From contig NZ_JAJHNP010000010.1 of NCBI RefSeq assembly GCF_020819595.1, positions 62,001 to 126,000 on the forward strand: a DNA stretch of 64,000 nt, written 5' to 3'. A program made the translations under genes and the position numbers. Each line of letters begins with the position of its first letter. Position 1 is the first letter of the stretch. This DNA is from Streptomyces barringtoniae. Lineage in GTDB: Bacteria > Actinomycetota > Actinomycetes > Streptomycetales > Streptomycetaceae. The notes beneath the pieces were generated by a model, which saw only the letters and a list, made by a program, of their open reading frames with translations, was not told the origin of the DNA and did no database searches. Below, piece after piece: positions 1 through 8,628 of the stretch.

Positions 1-195
1 GAAGGCGAGGGTGGCGTCCCAGTCGACGGCGGCGGGCGAGTCGGGGGACACCTCCGCGTACGGGTCGGCCACGACGTGCGCCGCCGAGAAGACCGTACGG
101 GAGGTGAAGGGGGTGCCCGGCGAGACGCGCAACGGCTCGGTGCGGGGTTCGTACGTCCGCAACGAACGGTCCGCCGAAGGAAGTCGGATGGTCAC
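1..195 (-). CDS. DUF993 family protein, N-terminal fragment
   Basis: Only the first 65 codons are in the window; the gene runs off the left edge. The GTG start (195-193) overlaps the TGA of the upstream dehydrogenase gene in a GTGA junction, so the two are translationally coupled. The visible N-terminus (VTIRLPSADRSLRTYEP, then a segment with AAHVVADPYAEVSP and a VDWDATLAF end) resembles the DUF993 (dihydrodipicolinate-synthase-like TIM barrel) proteins that often follow Gfo/Idh/MocA dehydrogenases in Streptomyces sugar or inositol catabolic operons. Family assignment is from recall of this N-terminus and the neighbour; the catalytic part is not visible. Confidence 0.6.
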   Translation of the reverse strand, partial: MTIRLPSADRSLRTYEPRTEPLRVSPGTPFTSRTVFSAAHVVADPYAEVSPDSPAAVDWDATLAF

Positions 196-1343
196 AGCGC
201 GATCTCCGGCACGTCGATGCGGCGGCCCTCGGCGGAGGACTTCAGGCCCAGTTCGGCGAGTTGGACGCCGCGGGCGCCGGCGAGCAGGTCCCAGTGGTAC
301 GGGGTGTCGGCGTGGACGTGCCTGAGGAACAGCTCCCACTGGGCCTTGAAGCCGTTGTCGAAGTCCCCGTTGTCCGGGACTTCCTGCCACTGCTCGCGGA
401 AGACCTCGGTGGCCGGGACGTCCGGGTTCCAGACCGGCTTGGGGGTCGCCGACCGGTGCTGCACCCGGCAGTTCCTGAGTCCCGCCACCGCCGAGCCCTC
501 GGTGCCGTCGACCTGGAACTCGACCAGTTCGTCGCGGTTGACGCGCACGGCCCACGAGGAGTTGATCTGGGCGATCGCGCCGCCCTCCAGCTCGAAGATG
601 CCGTAGGCCGCGTCGTCCGCCGTCGCGTCGTAGGGCTTGCCCTGTTCGTCCCAGCGCTGCGGGATGTGGGTGGTGGCGAGGGCCTGGACGGACTTCACGC
701 GGCCGAACAGCTCGTGCAGGACGTATTCCCAGTGCGGGAACATGTCGACGACGATGCCACCGCCGTCCTCGGCGCGGTAGTTCCAGGAGGGGCGCTGGGC
801 GGGCTGCCAGTCGCCCTCGAACACCCAGTAGCCGAACTCGCCCCGGACGGAGAGGATCCGGCCGAAGAAGCCGCCGTCGATGAGCCGCTTCAGCTTCAGC
901 AGGCCCGGCAGGAAGATCTTGTCCTGGACCACGCCGTGCTTGACGCCCTTGGCGTGGGCGAGGCGGGCCAGTGCGAGGGCGCCGTCCAGGCCGGTCGCCG
1001 TCGGCTTCTCGGTGTAGATGTGCTTTCCGGCGGCGATCGCCTTCCTGACGGCCTCCTCGCGGGCCGAGGTGACCTGGGAGTCGAAGTAGATGGCGACGCT
1101 GTCGTCCGCGAGGACCGCCTCCACGTCCGTCGACACGTGCTCCAGGCCGTGGCGGTCGGCGATCTCCCGCAGGGCGTGCTCGCGGCGGCCGAGCAGGATC
1201 GGCTCCGGCCACAGCACGGTGCCGTCGTCGAGGCCGAGGCCGCCCTGGTCGCGCAGGGCGAGGATCGACCGGACGAGGTGCTGGCGGTAGCCCATGCGCC
1301 CGGTCACGCCGTTCATGGCGATACGCACCGTCTTGCGTGTCAC
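192..1343 (-). CDS. Gfo/Idh/MocA family NAD(P)-dependent oxidoreductase
   Basis: A 383-residue cytoplasmic dehydrogenase, probably oxidising a sugar or cyclitol. The N-terminal Rossmann fold shows a glycine-rich AMNGVTGRMG turn (residues 9-18) and the family EKP motif (112-114), followed by the alpha/beta C-terminal domain. The reading frame is open further upstream, but GTG at 1343 is chosen because GAGGGG lies six bases before it and homologous sequence begins here. It is first in a minus-strand operon with the DUF993 gene (4-base overlap) and is divergent from a LacI regulator, with an AAGCGCTT operator between them. Substrate unknown; this is the usual arrangement for a substrate-induced catabolic operon. 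Confidence 0.88.
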   Translation of the reverse strand: MTRKTVRIAMNGVTGRMGYRQHLVRSILALRDQGGLGLDDGTVLWPEPILLGRREHALREIADRHGLEHVSTDVEAVLADDSVAIYFDSQVTSAREEAVRKAIAAGKHIYTEKPTATGLDGALALARLAHAKGVKHGVVQDKIFLPGLLKLKRLIDGGFFGRILSVRGEFGYWVFEGDWQPAQRPSWNYRAEDGGGIVVDMFPHWEYVLHELFGRVKSVQALATTHIPQRWDEQGKPYDATADDAAYGIFELEGGAIAQINSSWAVRVNRDELVEFQVDGTEGSAVAGLRNCRVQHRSATPKPVWNPDVPATEVFREQWQEVPDNGDFDNGFKAQWELFLRHVHADTPYHWDLLAGARGVQLAELGLKSSAEGRRIDVPEIAL

Positions 1344-1370
1344 GTCTGTCCCCTCTGTCAACACCGGCAG

Positions 1371-1382
1371 CAAGCGCTTTCT
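1371..1382. promoter_or_regulatory. Candidate LacI-family operator
   Basis: The perfect palindrome AAGCGCTT (1372-1379) lies in the 222-base divergent region, 28 bases upstream of the dehydrogenase start. LacI-family operators characteristically have a central CG inside an AAnCGnTT-like palindrome, and a LacI gene starts at 1566. Binding is inferred. Confidence 0.5.
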
Positions 1383-1565
1383 ATCCCGAGAAGCTAGCCT
1401 CTGCACGGTGGTCCGTACAAGACCGTGTCCCCTTCGAGTTGTTCGAGGGGGCGAACAACCGAGGGCCATGGCTTTATGGTCTGCTCGACGGATTCTCGGA
1501 ACCAGCAGCGAGACCTGGCTGTCTACGAGGGCGTACGACACGATGCGCGACCGGAGGACGACGAC

Positions 1566-2615
1566 ATGACGGTGACCCTGGCGGATGTTGCGGCCCGCGC
1601 CCAGGTCTCACCCGCGACGGTGTCGCGCGTGCTGAACGGCAACTACCCGGTGGCCGCCTCCACGCGCGAGCGGGTGCTGCGGGCGGTGGACGAACTGGAC
1701 TACGTCCTCAACGGCCCGGCGAGCGCCCTCGCCGCGGCCACCTCCGACCTGGTCGGCATCCTCGTCAACGACATCGCCGACCCCTTCTTCGGAATCATGG
1801 CGAGCGCGATCCAGGCCGAGATAGGGGGCGTCGGCGGCGGCCGGGCGGGCGGTGAGCGGCTCGCGGTGGTCTGCAACACGGGCGGCTCACCGGAGCGTGA
1901 GCTGACGTACCTGACCCTGCTCCAGCGGCAGCGGGCGGCAGCCGTGGTGCTGACCGGCGGAGCCGTGGAGGACGCGCCGCACGCGGCCGCGGTCGCGGCG
2001 AAGCTGCGCAAGCTCGCCGAGGCCGGGACCCGGGTGGTGCTGTGCGGCCGGCCGCCGGCGCCCGACACCGGTGCCGTCGCGCTCACCTTCGACAACCGGG
2101 GCGGCGCGCGCCGGCTCACCGAGCACCTGCTCGGTCTGGGCCACCGCCGCCTCGGCTACATCGCAGGCCCCGAGGAGCGTACGACGACCCGGCACCGGCT
2201 GGAGGGCCACCGGGCGGCGCTGGCGGCGGCGCAGGTCGAGGAGGACCCTCGCTGGACGGTGCACGGCCCTTACGACCGGCAGTCCGGGTACGAGGCGACG
2301 CTGGAGCTGCTGCGCCGTGATCCCTCACTGACCGCCGTGGTCGCCGCGAACGACTCCGTCGCGCTGGGAGCGTGCGCGGCGCTGCGGGAGTCGGGCTTGC
2401 GGATCCCCGAGGACGTGTCGGTCGCCGGGTTCGACGATCTGCCGTTCAGTGTGGACGCGGTGCCCGCGCTGACGACCGTGCGGTTGCCGCTCGCGGAGGC
2501 CGGGGCGCGGGCCGGGCGTATCGCCATGGGGCGGGAGGAGCCGCCGCCGGGCGCCATCGCTGTGATCCGGGGGGAGTTGATGGTGCGGGGGTCTTCGGGG
2601 GTGCCCCGCGTTTGA
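1566..2615 (+). CDS. LacI family transcriptional regulator
   Basis: A 349-residue sugar-responsive DNA-binding protein. The N-terminal helix-turn-helix is clear (TLADVAARAQVSPATVSRVL, residues 4-23), followed by the hinge helix and a periplasmic-binding-protein-like effector domain (VGILVNDIADPFF; later NDSVALGACAALRESG and VAGFDDLPFS). The frame is open back to 1425, but ATG 1566 is chosen because GGAGG lies at 1553-1557, eight bases before it, and the HTH starts immediately after. It is divergent from the Gfo/Idh/MocA operon and probably represses it through the palindrome at 1372-1379. Ligand unknown. Confidence 0.9.
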   Translation: MTVTLADVAARAQVSPATVSRVLNGNYPVAASTRERVLRAVDELDYVLNGPASALAAATSDLVGILVNDIADPFFGIMASAIQAEIGGVGGGRAGGERLAVVCNTGGSPERELTYLTLLQRQRAAAVVLTGGAVEDAPHAAAVAAKLRKLAEAGTRVVLCGRPPAPDTGAVALTFDNRGGARRLTEHLLGLGHRRLGYIAGPEERTTTRHRLEGHRAALAAAQVEEDPRWTVHGPYDRQSGYEATLELLRRDPSLTAVVAANDSVALGACAALRESGLRIPEDVSVAGFDDLPFSVDAVPALTTVRLPLAEAGARAGRIAMGREEPPPGAIAVIRGELMVRGSSGVPRV

Positions 2616-2649
2616 GCGGCCGCAGGGGGTTTCCCGCCCGCTCACCCGT

Positions 2650-3885
2650 TCACTGACCGCCGGGAAGTGAACGGCCCAGAGCCGGCAGTGGTCCCTCGCC
2701 CCTCCTGCGGTCCTGGTACCAGCGCTTTCCGGTGTCGTAGGCCCGGCGGGCCCTGCGTACGGCGGAGATCTGCGTGGCGAGGTGGACCTGGTAGCGCCAG
2801 GGGGTCTGGTTGCCCTGGCGTACCGCCATGGCGTAGGAGAAGGAGACCGGGTCGCGGTCCAGGTAGTCGTCGAGCTGCTCGAACCAGGCCATGCTGGAGC
2901 GCGCTCCGGCCTGTACGCCGTGCATCTCGGCGCGGCGGTGCTGGTCGTACTCGCGCAGCGCCACCCGCGGATCCGGGAACTGCGAGAGGCTGTGGGCCAG
3001 CACGATCGCGTCGATCATCGCGAGCCGGGTTCCGGACCCCAGCGTGAAGTGGGTGGTGTGCGCGGCGTCGCCGGCCAGGACGACGTTTCCGTCGACCCAC
3101 GTCCGGTTGCTCAGGTGCTGGAACCGCTGCCACTTCGCCGGCTCGCCGCGTGACCTGCTGATCAGGGAGTGACCGTCGAGCGCGCGGTGGAAGATCTTCT
3201 CCAGCAGCGGGACGGCGTCCTCGGGTTCGAGCGAGTCGAGGCCGAGGCCCTGCCAGGTCTGCGGAGAGCACTCCACGATGCAGGTGCTGATCCTCCCCTT
3301 GATCGAGGGGTAGGCGTGGAACCAGATCCAGCCCGCGGGGGTCTCCTCGAAGTCGAAGACGAAGCTGTCGAACTGCTGGTCCGTGCCGAGCCAGATGTAG
3401 GGGTTGCGGCCGGTCTCCACCTTGGTGCCGAAGCGCTCGGCGCGGCTCTGCCGGATGCGGCTGCCGGCGCCGTCCGCGGCGACGATCAGGTCGGCCTCGG
3501 GCAGGTCGGTGGGGTCGGCGAGCTTCTCGTGCCGGACCTCGACGCCGAGCGCTCGTGCGCGGCGGGTCAGGACGTCCAGCAGGGCCGCCCGGCCCATGCT
3601 GTAGCCGTAGCCGCCGAAGTACGCCGTGCCGTCGTGCCGGCTGCCGTGGACGCGGATCTCCTGGTCCTGCCAGAGCACGGAACCGGCGCTCACCGCCCGC
3701 GCGCTCTCGGGGTCGTTGCGGTGCAGGATGTCCAGCAGATCGTTCCAGTACACGACACCCCAGCCGTACGTCGCCTCCGGCGGGTCGCGCTCGATCACGG
3801 TGATCTCGTGACCGGCGTCCCGCAGCTTCGCGGAGATCGAGAAGTACAGCCCGGCCGGGCCTCCACCCACGCAGACGATCCTCAT
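2650..3885 (-). CDS. FAD-dependent aromatic hydroxylase (salicylyl-CoA 5-hydroxylase / VioD-like)
   Basis: A 411-residue class A flavoprotein monooxygenase. It shows the FAD-binding GGGPAGL (7-13), the AADGAGSRIR segment (136-145), and the second FAD motif GDAAHTTHF (272-280). The opening MRIVCVGGGPAGLYFSI and the YGWGVVYWNDLL segment resemble the group containing salicylyl-CoA 5-hydroxylase, the 2-aminobenzoyl-CoA monooxygenase N-terminal domain and VioD, so an aromatic CoA ester or indolic substrate is plausible. No CoA ligase or ring-cleavage gene is adjacent, so the substrate cannot be read from context. It converges on the LacI gene. Confidence 0.78.
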   Translation of the reverse strand: MRIVCVGGGPAGLYFSISAKLRDAGHEITVIERDPPEATYGWGVVYWNDLLDILHRNDPESARAVSAGSVLWQDQEIRVHGSRHDGTAYFGGYGYSMGRAALLDVLTRRARALGVEVRHEKLADPTDLPEADLIVAADGAGSRIRQSRAERFGTKVETGRNPYIWLGTDQQFDSFVFDFEETPAGWIWFHAYPSIKGRISTCIVECSPQTWQGLGLDSLEPEDAVPLLEKIFHRALDGHSLISRSRGEPAKWQRFQHLSNRTWVDGNVVLAGDAAHTTHFTLGSGTRLAMIDAIVLAHSLSQFPDPRVALREYDQHRRAEMHGVQAGARSSMAWFEQLDDYLDRDPVSFSYAMAVRQGNQTPWRYQVHLATQISAVRRARRAYDTGKRWYQDRRRGEGPLPALGRSLPGGQ

Positions 3886-3945
3886 CCGGTACCTCCATAG
3901 TCACGATCACACCGGCACATCACTTCCGCCACGGCTTCCGGCATA

Positions 3946-3983
3946 TGGATCCGGGTGCCCGTGGGGTCGGGCACCCGGATCCA
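3946..3983 (-). terminator. Strong hairpin terminator after the Gly/Trp repeat gene
   Basis: A perfect 16-base-pair stem (3946-3961 with 3968-3983) closes a six-base loop (TGGGGT). It sits between the stop of the minus-strand repeat gene and the start of the FAD hydroxylase, so it should isolate the two transcripts. Confidence 0.75.
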
Positions 3984-4021
3984 CCCTTGGTTTGTCAGGG
4001 GGTGTCGGTCAGTGCTGGTGC

Positions 4022-4333
4022 TCAGCAGCCTCCCCAGCCGCCCCAGCCCCAGCCGCCCCAGCCCCAGCCGCCGCCGCCCCAGCCCCAGCCCCAGCCCCAG
4101 CCCCAGCCCCAGCCGCCGCCGCCCCAGCCCCAGCCGCCGCCGTCGCCCCAGCCCCAGCCGCCGCCCCAGCCCCAGCCGCCGCCATCGTTGTGGTAGGCGA
4201 CGACGTGCGCGGGAGCAGAGGTGGTGGTGGCAGCCTGGGCCGCTCCGACTCCGGCCCCGATGGCCAGGATCGGCGCCGAGCAGACCGCTATGGCCACTCT
4301 CTTCATACGGGTGGTGTGTGCGCGCATGATCAT
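4022..4333 (-). CDS. Secreted glycine/tryptophan-repeat protein (GW-1)
   Basis: About 103 residues: a Sec signal (MKRVAIAVCSAPILAIGAG... ending AQA-ATTT), a short linker with HVVAYHNDGG, then about 50 residues made almost only of Gly and Trp in GWG/GGGW units, ending in a single C-terminal Cys. ATG 4333 or ATG 4327 could start it; both follow CCGGAGAGGGG. No known domain is seen. The composition (Trp roughly one residue in three to four in the tail) suggests a stacking, self-associating or wall/glycan-binding extracellular peptide, but that is inference. A second protein of the same design is at 33197-33652. The stop is followed by a strong terminator. Confidence 0.75.
   Translation of the reverse strand: MIMRAHTTRMKRVAIAVCSAPILAIGAGVGAAQAATTTSAPAHVVAYHNDGGGWGWGGGWGWGDGGGWGWGGGGWGWGWGWGWGWGGGGWGWGGWGWGGWGGC
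4030..4185. repeat. CCCCAG hexanucleotide repeat tract inside GW-1
   Basis: The coding part of the Gly/Trp tail is built from CCCCAG units (GGCTGG in the coding sense) with CCGCCG interruptions; six uninterrupted units lie at 4077-4112. The unit is six bases, so slippage would change tail length without shifting the frame. Confidence 0.85.
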
Positions 4334-4689
4334 GCCCCTCTCCGGAGGGTGTAATGGATTGTCCGGCGGCCTCGGGGGCCGTCCGCATGTGCGCTCCAGA
4401 GCCTGCGCGTCGTCGCTCTGTGCGCCGCCCGTCGCCCGCGACAGGCGCTTCGACGGCGGGCCGTCACTTCCCGGATAAAACGGGCATAAGCGACGTTTCC
4501 CCTTCAACGTACGACGAGATTGCGGCGCCGTCAAAAGCAGGACTCGGTACCGAGCTAAAGAACAGGCAAAGGAAGCGGACCCCGGTCCGGACAGTCAACA
4601 CCCGTGCACCGCAAGTGATTTCGTACGCCGCCGAGCCGGACCGTGGACGCGGACGGGCGGCGGGCCTAGGCTCTGAACGACGATATCTC
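4334..4689. other. Intergenic region upstream of GW-1 and the MarR-GNAT gene
   Basis: This divergent spacer must hold the promoters for both flanking genes. A somewhat AT-richer stretch (about 4475-4620) is the likeliest promoter zone. No gene, RNA or long inverted repeat was recognised apart from the palindrome just after it at 4690-4700. Confidence 0.4.
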
Positions 4690-4700
4690 TGACTGAGTCA
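4690..4700. promoter_or_regulatory. Palindrome upstream of MarR-GNAT gene, possible autoregulatory operator
   Basis: TGACTGAGTCA is a perfect odd-length palindrome ending 17 bases before the start codon of a gene encoding a MarR-type DNA-binding domain. Position and symmetry fit an operator at a promoter with a short leader; binding is inferred. Confidence 0.35.
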
Positions 4701-4717
4701 AACATCCGGGGGCGATC

Positions 4718-5647
4718 ATGACCGTCCAGGACGTCCGCGCCTTCAACCGCTTCTACACGGGCGTCATCGGCGCCCTCGACTACGGCCGCCATCTCTACGC
4801 CCCGTACACCCTCACGGAATCCCGTGTGCTGTACGAACTCGCCCAGGTCCCGCACCTGGACGCGGTCGACCTGCGCACCCTGCTCGCCCTCGACGCCGGG
4901 TATCTGAGCCGGATCCTGAACAGGTTCGAGGACGCCGGGCTGATCGAGCGCGGGCCCTCGCAGAGCGATCCGCGCCGGCGGCGGGTACGGCTCACCGCAC
5001 GGGGGCGCGAGGCCGCCGCCCTGCTCGACGAGCGGGCCCGGGAGACGGTCGGGACCATGCTCGACACCGTGGCCCCGGCCGACCGGCCACGGCTGGCGGA
5101 GGCCATGCGGACCATCCGGGACATCCTCGGCGAGGACGGGGGCCCCTCCGGCGAGGCCGTGCTGCGCGAGCCCCGCCCCGGCGACCTCGGCTGGATCGTG
5201 CAGCGCAACGCGGCCCTGTACGCGGCCGAGTACGGCTGGAACGCCGACTACGAGGGCCTGGTCGCCCGGATCGTCGCCGACTTCGCCGAGGACCACGACC
5301 CGCACCTGGAGCGGGTCTGGATCGCCGAACGGGCGGGGCGCCCGGTGGGCTGTGTGATGTGCGTACGGGACGAAGCGCCCGGTACCGCCCGGCTGCGGCT
5401 GCTGCTCGTCGAGCCGGAGGCGCGCGGGCACGGCATCGGCGACCGGCTGGTGCGGGCCGTGATCGACTTCGCGCGCGGGGTCGGCTACCGCGACCTGGTG
5501 CTGTGGACCAACGACGTACTCGGCGGCGCCCGCCGGATCTACCAGCGGCACGGGTTCGTCCTCGTCGCGGAGAAACCGCACCGCTCCTTCGGCAAGGATC
5601 TCGTGGGCCAGGACTGGCGACTGGATCTGTACGAATCGGACGAATGA
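4718..5647 (+). CDS. MarR-type HTH regulator fused to GNAT N-acetyltransferase
   Basis: A 309-residue two-domain protein. Residues about 5-140 form a MarR winged helix (DLRTLLALDAGYLSRILNRF, then the wing SDPRRRRVRLTARG). Residues about 147-305 form a GNAT domain with the acetyl-CoA loop RGHGIG (236-241) and the typical GARRIYQRHGF late motif. Such bifunctional proteins are common in actinobacteria; the acetylation substrate is unknown. It is not in an operon: the next gene starts 40 bases on with its own leaderless-looking start. A palindrome at 4690-4700 may be its own operator. Confidence 0.88.
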   Translation: MTVQDVRAFNRFYTGVIGALDYGRHLYAPYTLTESRVLYELAQVPHLDAVDLRTLLALDAGYLSRILNRFEDAGLIERGPSQSDPRRRRVRLTARGREAAALLDERARETVGTMLDTVAPADRPRLAEAMRTIRDILGEDGGPSGEAVLREPRPGDLGWIVQRNAALYAAEYGWNADYEGLVARIVADFAEDHDPHLERVWIAERAGRPVGCVMCVRDEAPGTARLRLLLVEPEARGHGIGDRLVRAVIDFARGVGYRDLVLWTNDVLGGARRIYQRHGFVLVAEKPHRSFGKDLVGQDWRLDLYESDE

Positions 5648-5687
5648 CGGGTCACGCACCGGGCGGATGACGAGTAGTGTCCGGCTC

Positions 5688-6488
5688 ATGAAGCTGGCGT
5701 TCTCCACTCTCGGTGTCCCCGGCCTGCCCGTCCCTGAGGTCCTGGCGCTCGCGACCGCGCACGGCTACCACGGCGTCGAACTGCGCGCCCACCCGGAGGA
5801 GCCGGTCCATCCCGGCCTCTCCCCCGCCGAACGCGCCACAACGGCGAACCTGTTCAAGGAGGCCGGGGTCGAGGTGCTGGGCCTCGGCGGGTACGCGCGG
5901 GTCGCCGCGCCCGGTGACGACGCACCCGTACTGGCGGAGATCCGGGACCTCCTCCACCTCGCCCACGACCTCGGCGCGCCCTACGTCCGGGTCTTCCCCG
6001 GCGCCGACCCCGACCGCCCCCTGGAGGAGTCCGACGCCCTGGCCGCCCGGCGGCTCGGCACCGCCGCGGAGGACGCCGCCGCGCTGGGGGTGCGGATCCT
6101 GCTGGAGACGCACGACTCGCATCGCACCGGCGCCGACGCGATCCGGGTGCTGGGCCCGGTCGGACACCGGCAGGTGGGTGCGCTGTGGGACGTCATGCAC
6201 ACCTGGCTGGGCGGCGAGCAGCCCGCCGACACGTACGCGGCGCTCGCCCCGCATCTCGGGTACGTGCAGGTCAAGGACATCGTGTCGGCGCAGGACACCA
6301 CGCCGGTACCGCTCGGCGCGGGCGTGCTTCCGCTCACCGAGTGCGTGGATGTGCTGTGCCGACGCGGGTGGGACGGGTGGTTGTGCTGGGAGTACGAGAA
6401 GCGGTGGTACGAGGCTGCCGCCCCGCTTCCGGGGCTGCTCGGTGCCGGGCGGGAGCATGTGCTGCGCTTGCTGGGCGAGGCCGCCTAG
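5688..6488 (+). CDS. Sugar phosphate isomerase/epimerase family TIM-barrel protein
   Basis: A 266-residue protein of the xylose-isomerase-like TIM-barrel superfamily. Strand ends carry plausible metal and catalytic acids: VELRAHPEEP (30-39), ILLETHDSH (137-145), ALWDVMHTW (165-173), YVQVKDI (192-198) and WLCWEYEKRW (231-240). ATG 5688 is chosen over the in-frame upstream start because the family begins MKLAFSTLG; it is preceded by TAGTGT at a leaderless-promoter distance rather than by a good ribosome site. The precise sugar is unknown. It could act on the same class of substrates as the dehydrogenase at the left edge, but the two are separated by unrelated genes. Confidence 0.82.
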   Translation: MKLAFSTLGVPGLPVPEVLALATAHGYHGVELRAHPEEPVHPGLSPAERATTANLFKEAGVEVLGLGGYARVAAPGDDAPVLAEIRDLLHLAHDLGAPYVRVFPGADPDRPLEESDALAARRLGTAAEDAAALGVRILLETHDSHRTGADAIRVLGPVGHRQVGALWDVMHTWLGGEQPADTYAALAPHLGYVQVKDIVSAQDTTPVPLGAGVLPLTECVDVLCRRGWDGWLCWEYEKRWYEAAAPLPGLLGAGREHVLRLLGEAA

Positions 6489-6554
6489 CACGGGGCACCG
6501 GCCGTCCCCGTTAATTCGCTCGCCGGTGCCGCGGGGCCCGGTTAGCCTCCCCCG

Positions 6555-7814
6555 GTGATTCAGGGCTCGCTCATCGACGTACGGCCGCTTCGTGCCTCGC
6601 CCCTCTTCCGGCGACTGCTGGTCGGGCGGAGCGTGTCCACGCTCGGTGGGTTCATGACCATGGTGACGGTCATGTACCAGGTGTGGGACGTGACCCGCAG
6701 CACCGCGTGGACCGGTGCCGTCGGGCTCGCGCAGGCGCTGCCGCTGGTGGTGTTCGGGCTGTTCGCGGGCGCCCGGGTGGACCGGGCGGACCGGCGGCGG
6801 ATCTTCCTGACGGCGACCGTGGGCCAGGCCGCCTGTTCGGTGCTGCTGGCCGTGCAGGGCTTCACCGGGCATGTCCCGGTCGCGGCCGTGCTCACGCTGG
6901 TCGCCGCCCAGTCGGCGTTCGGTGCGCTCGGCGCCCCGGCGGCCGGGGTCTTCGTGCCGCGTCTGCTGCCGAAGGACCAGGTGGCCGCCGGTCTGGCCCT
7001 GAACCAGATCACCGGCCAGTCGATGATGCTGCTCGGACCGGCCCTGGCCGGTGTGCTGCTGGGCTGGCTGGGCATCGGCACCTGCTACCTGCTGGACGCC
7101 CTCAGCTTCGGCGTCGCCTTCTACGGCGCCTTCGGGCTGCCCGCGCTGCCGCCGCAGGGCGAGCCGTCGCGGGCGGGTGTGCACGGGGTGCTGGACGGGC
7201 TGCGGTTCCTGGGCGGGCACCCGGTGGTGCGGGGCGCGCTGATCACCGACCTCGCCGCGACCGTGCTGTCCTTCCCGGTGAGCCTGTTCCCGCTGGTCAA
7301 CGCCGAGCGGTTCGGCGACGACCCGCGCACGCTCGGCCTGTTCCTGTCGGCCCTGGCGGTGGGCGGCGTCACGGCCACCGCGCTGTCGGGCGCGGTGACC
7401 CGGCTCGGCCGGCCGGGTCCGGTCATGCTGGGCGCGGCGGCCGTCTGGGGTGCCGCGCTGGTGCTCTTCGGGCTGACGACCAACCCCTGGGTGGGCCTCG
7501 CCCTGCTCGCCGTCGCGGGCGCCGGGGACGCCACCTCCGTCGTCTCCCGGTCCACGATCGTGCAGACCCGCACCCCGGACGCGCTGCTCGGCCGGGTCAC
7601 GGCGGCCGAGCAGATCGTCGGCCAGGCGGGACCCAGCCTCGGCAACGTGCGCGGCGGTCTGGTCGCCGGCTGGACCGGCGGCGCGACCTCGCTGATCACC
7701 GGCGGCCTGCTGTGTCTGCTGGCCGTGGGCGCGGTCGCCGCGACGACACCGGAGCTGCGGGATGGGGCACCGGTGCCGGCCGACGGGGCCGCCGGGGTGC
7801 CGGAGGTGCCATGA
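6555..7814 (+). CDS. MFS transporter, EntS-like
   Basis: A 419-residue multi-pass membrane protein beginning with GTG. The opening LFRRLLVGRSVSTLGGFM and the loop GARVDRADRRRIF are typical of the EntS/drug-efflux MFS subgroup, with about 12 hydrophobic segments spread over the length. There is no ribosome site; TAGCCT lies just upstream, consistent with leaderless transcription. It ends 84 bases before the convergent lipoprotein gene. Substrate unknown; EntS relatives export siderophores or drugs, but no siderophore gene is adjacent here. Confidence 0.82.
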   Translation: MIQGSLIDVRPLRASPLFRRLLVGRSVSTLGGFMTMVTVMYQVWDVTRSTAWTGAVGLAQALPLVVFGLFAGARVDRADRRRIFLTATVGQAACSVLLAVQGFTGHVPVAAVLTLVAAQSAFGALGAPAAGVFVPRLLPKDQVAAGLALNQITGQSMMLLGPALAGVLLGWLGIGTCYLLDALSFGVAFYGAFGLPALPPQGEPSRAGVHGVLDGLRFLGGHPVVRGALITDLAATVLSFPVSLFPLVNAERFGDDPRTLGLFLSALAVGGVTATALSGAVTRLGRPGPVMLGAAAVWGAALVLFGLTTNPWVGLALLAVAGAGDATSVVSRSTIVQTRTPDALLGRVTAAEQIVGQAGPSLGNVRGGLVAGWTGGATSLITGGLLCLLAVGAVAATTPELRDGAPVPADGAAGVPEVP

Positions 7815-7898
7815 GCGGGGCGCCGCCGGCCGGGCCGCACACCTGAGCCGCTCGACTCCTCCGGCTGGTGCGCGACTTCGCGGAGTTCCAGCCGCTGC

Positions 7899-8516
7899 TC
7901 AGAGCCGTCTCGCGCAGCCCACCGGCTCGGCCCCGCCCAACTGGACGTACAGCGCCGTCGATGCCGGGCAGTCCCGGCGGGTCGGCGTCGCCTCACTGAT
8001 CCGGTACTGCGGCCGGTGTGCGCCGGAGCCGTCGCACGGTGTCTCGCGGACCTGGCCCTTGCCGGAGTCGTACACGCAGTCGCCGGGGATCGTGCGGGGG
8101 CCGCCCCCGCCGCCGGGGTCGCCGGGGTGCGGGGCCTCCAGGTTGCGCATGCAGGCGTAGCCCTGGGGGATCGCGCCGTCGCCGTCCTCGTCGGCGGCCG
8201 CGGACCGGGCGCTGATGTGCAGCACGAAGTCGGTCGTCGCCGGGCACAGGGGGCCGTCGGTGGCCGCGCCGTCGTAGCGGGCGACGACCCTGGCCGCCGC
8301 CCGCTCGCTCGCGCAGGGCACCTCGGTGAAGCTGGTCGTGCCGAAGGAGCTGCACTCGCCGACCCCGAGGAACTCGGCGCCGTAGCCGCCGGTCGTGGCC
8401 GGGGTGGGCCGGGCGTCGCCGACGGGGGTGCCCGCCGTACCCCGGCAGCCGGTCAGCAGGGCGGCCGGCAGCAGGCAGGCCAGGCACACGGCCGTCACGG
8501 CACCTTTCCCACGCAT
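7899..8516 (-). CDS. Secreted lipoprotein, unknown function
   Basis: 205 residues. ATG 8516 gives a classic lipoprotein signal: MRGKGAV, a hydrophobic core, then the lipobox LLTGC with lipidated Cys24. The mature part is Ala/Thr/Pro-rich then contains about seven cysteines in spaced CxxxG-like pairs (VGECSSFG, EVPCASE, PLCPATT, YACMRN, GDCVYD, ETPCDG, RDCPAS), suggesting a disulfide-stabilised extracellular domain, possibly of the septum-formation/LppU-like type found next to kinases. No clear enzyme motif. It converges on the MFS gene. Confidence 0.72.
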   Translation of the reverse strand: MRGKGAVTAVCLACLLPAALLTGCRGTAGTPVGDARPTPATTGGYGAEFLGVGECSSFGTTSFTEVPCASERAAARVVARYDGAATDGPLCPATTDFVLHISARSAAADEDGDGAIPQGYACMRNLEAPHPGDPGGGGGPRTIPGDCVYDSGKGQVRETPCDGSGAHRPQYRISEATPTRRDCPASTALYVQLGGAEPVGCARRL

Positions 8517-8628
8517 GGCAACCCCCCTGACACCCCGGTCCAGCGTGGCCCCCTGGGGCGCGGCCACGCCAGACATGTGGGAGGTTTTCCCCCTGTTGGG
8601 GGTATTGCGCCCGTTGTGTGGCGTACGG

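Noticed and set aside
4030..4185. CRISPR-like array
   Set aside because: The CCCCAG units are contiguous without unique spacers and lie inside a secreted protein gene, so this is a coding microsatellite.
7815..7898. Possible small gene or MFS remnant between the exporter and the lipoprotein
   Set aside because: The only start gives an 11-residue frame and no similarity could be read with confidence.
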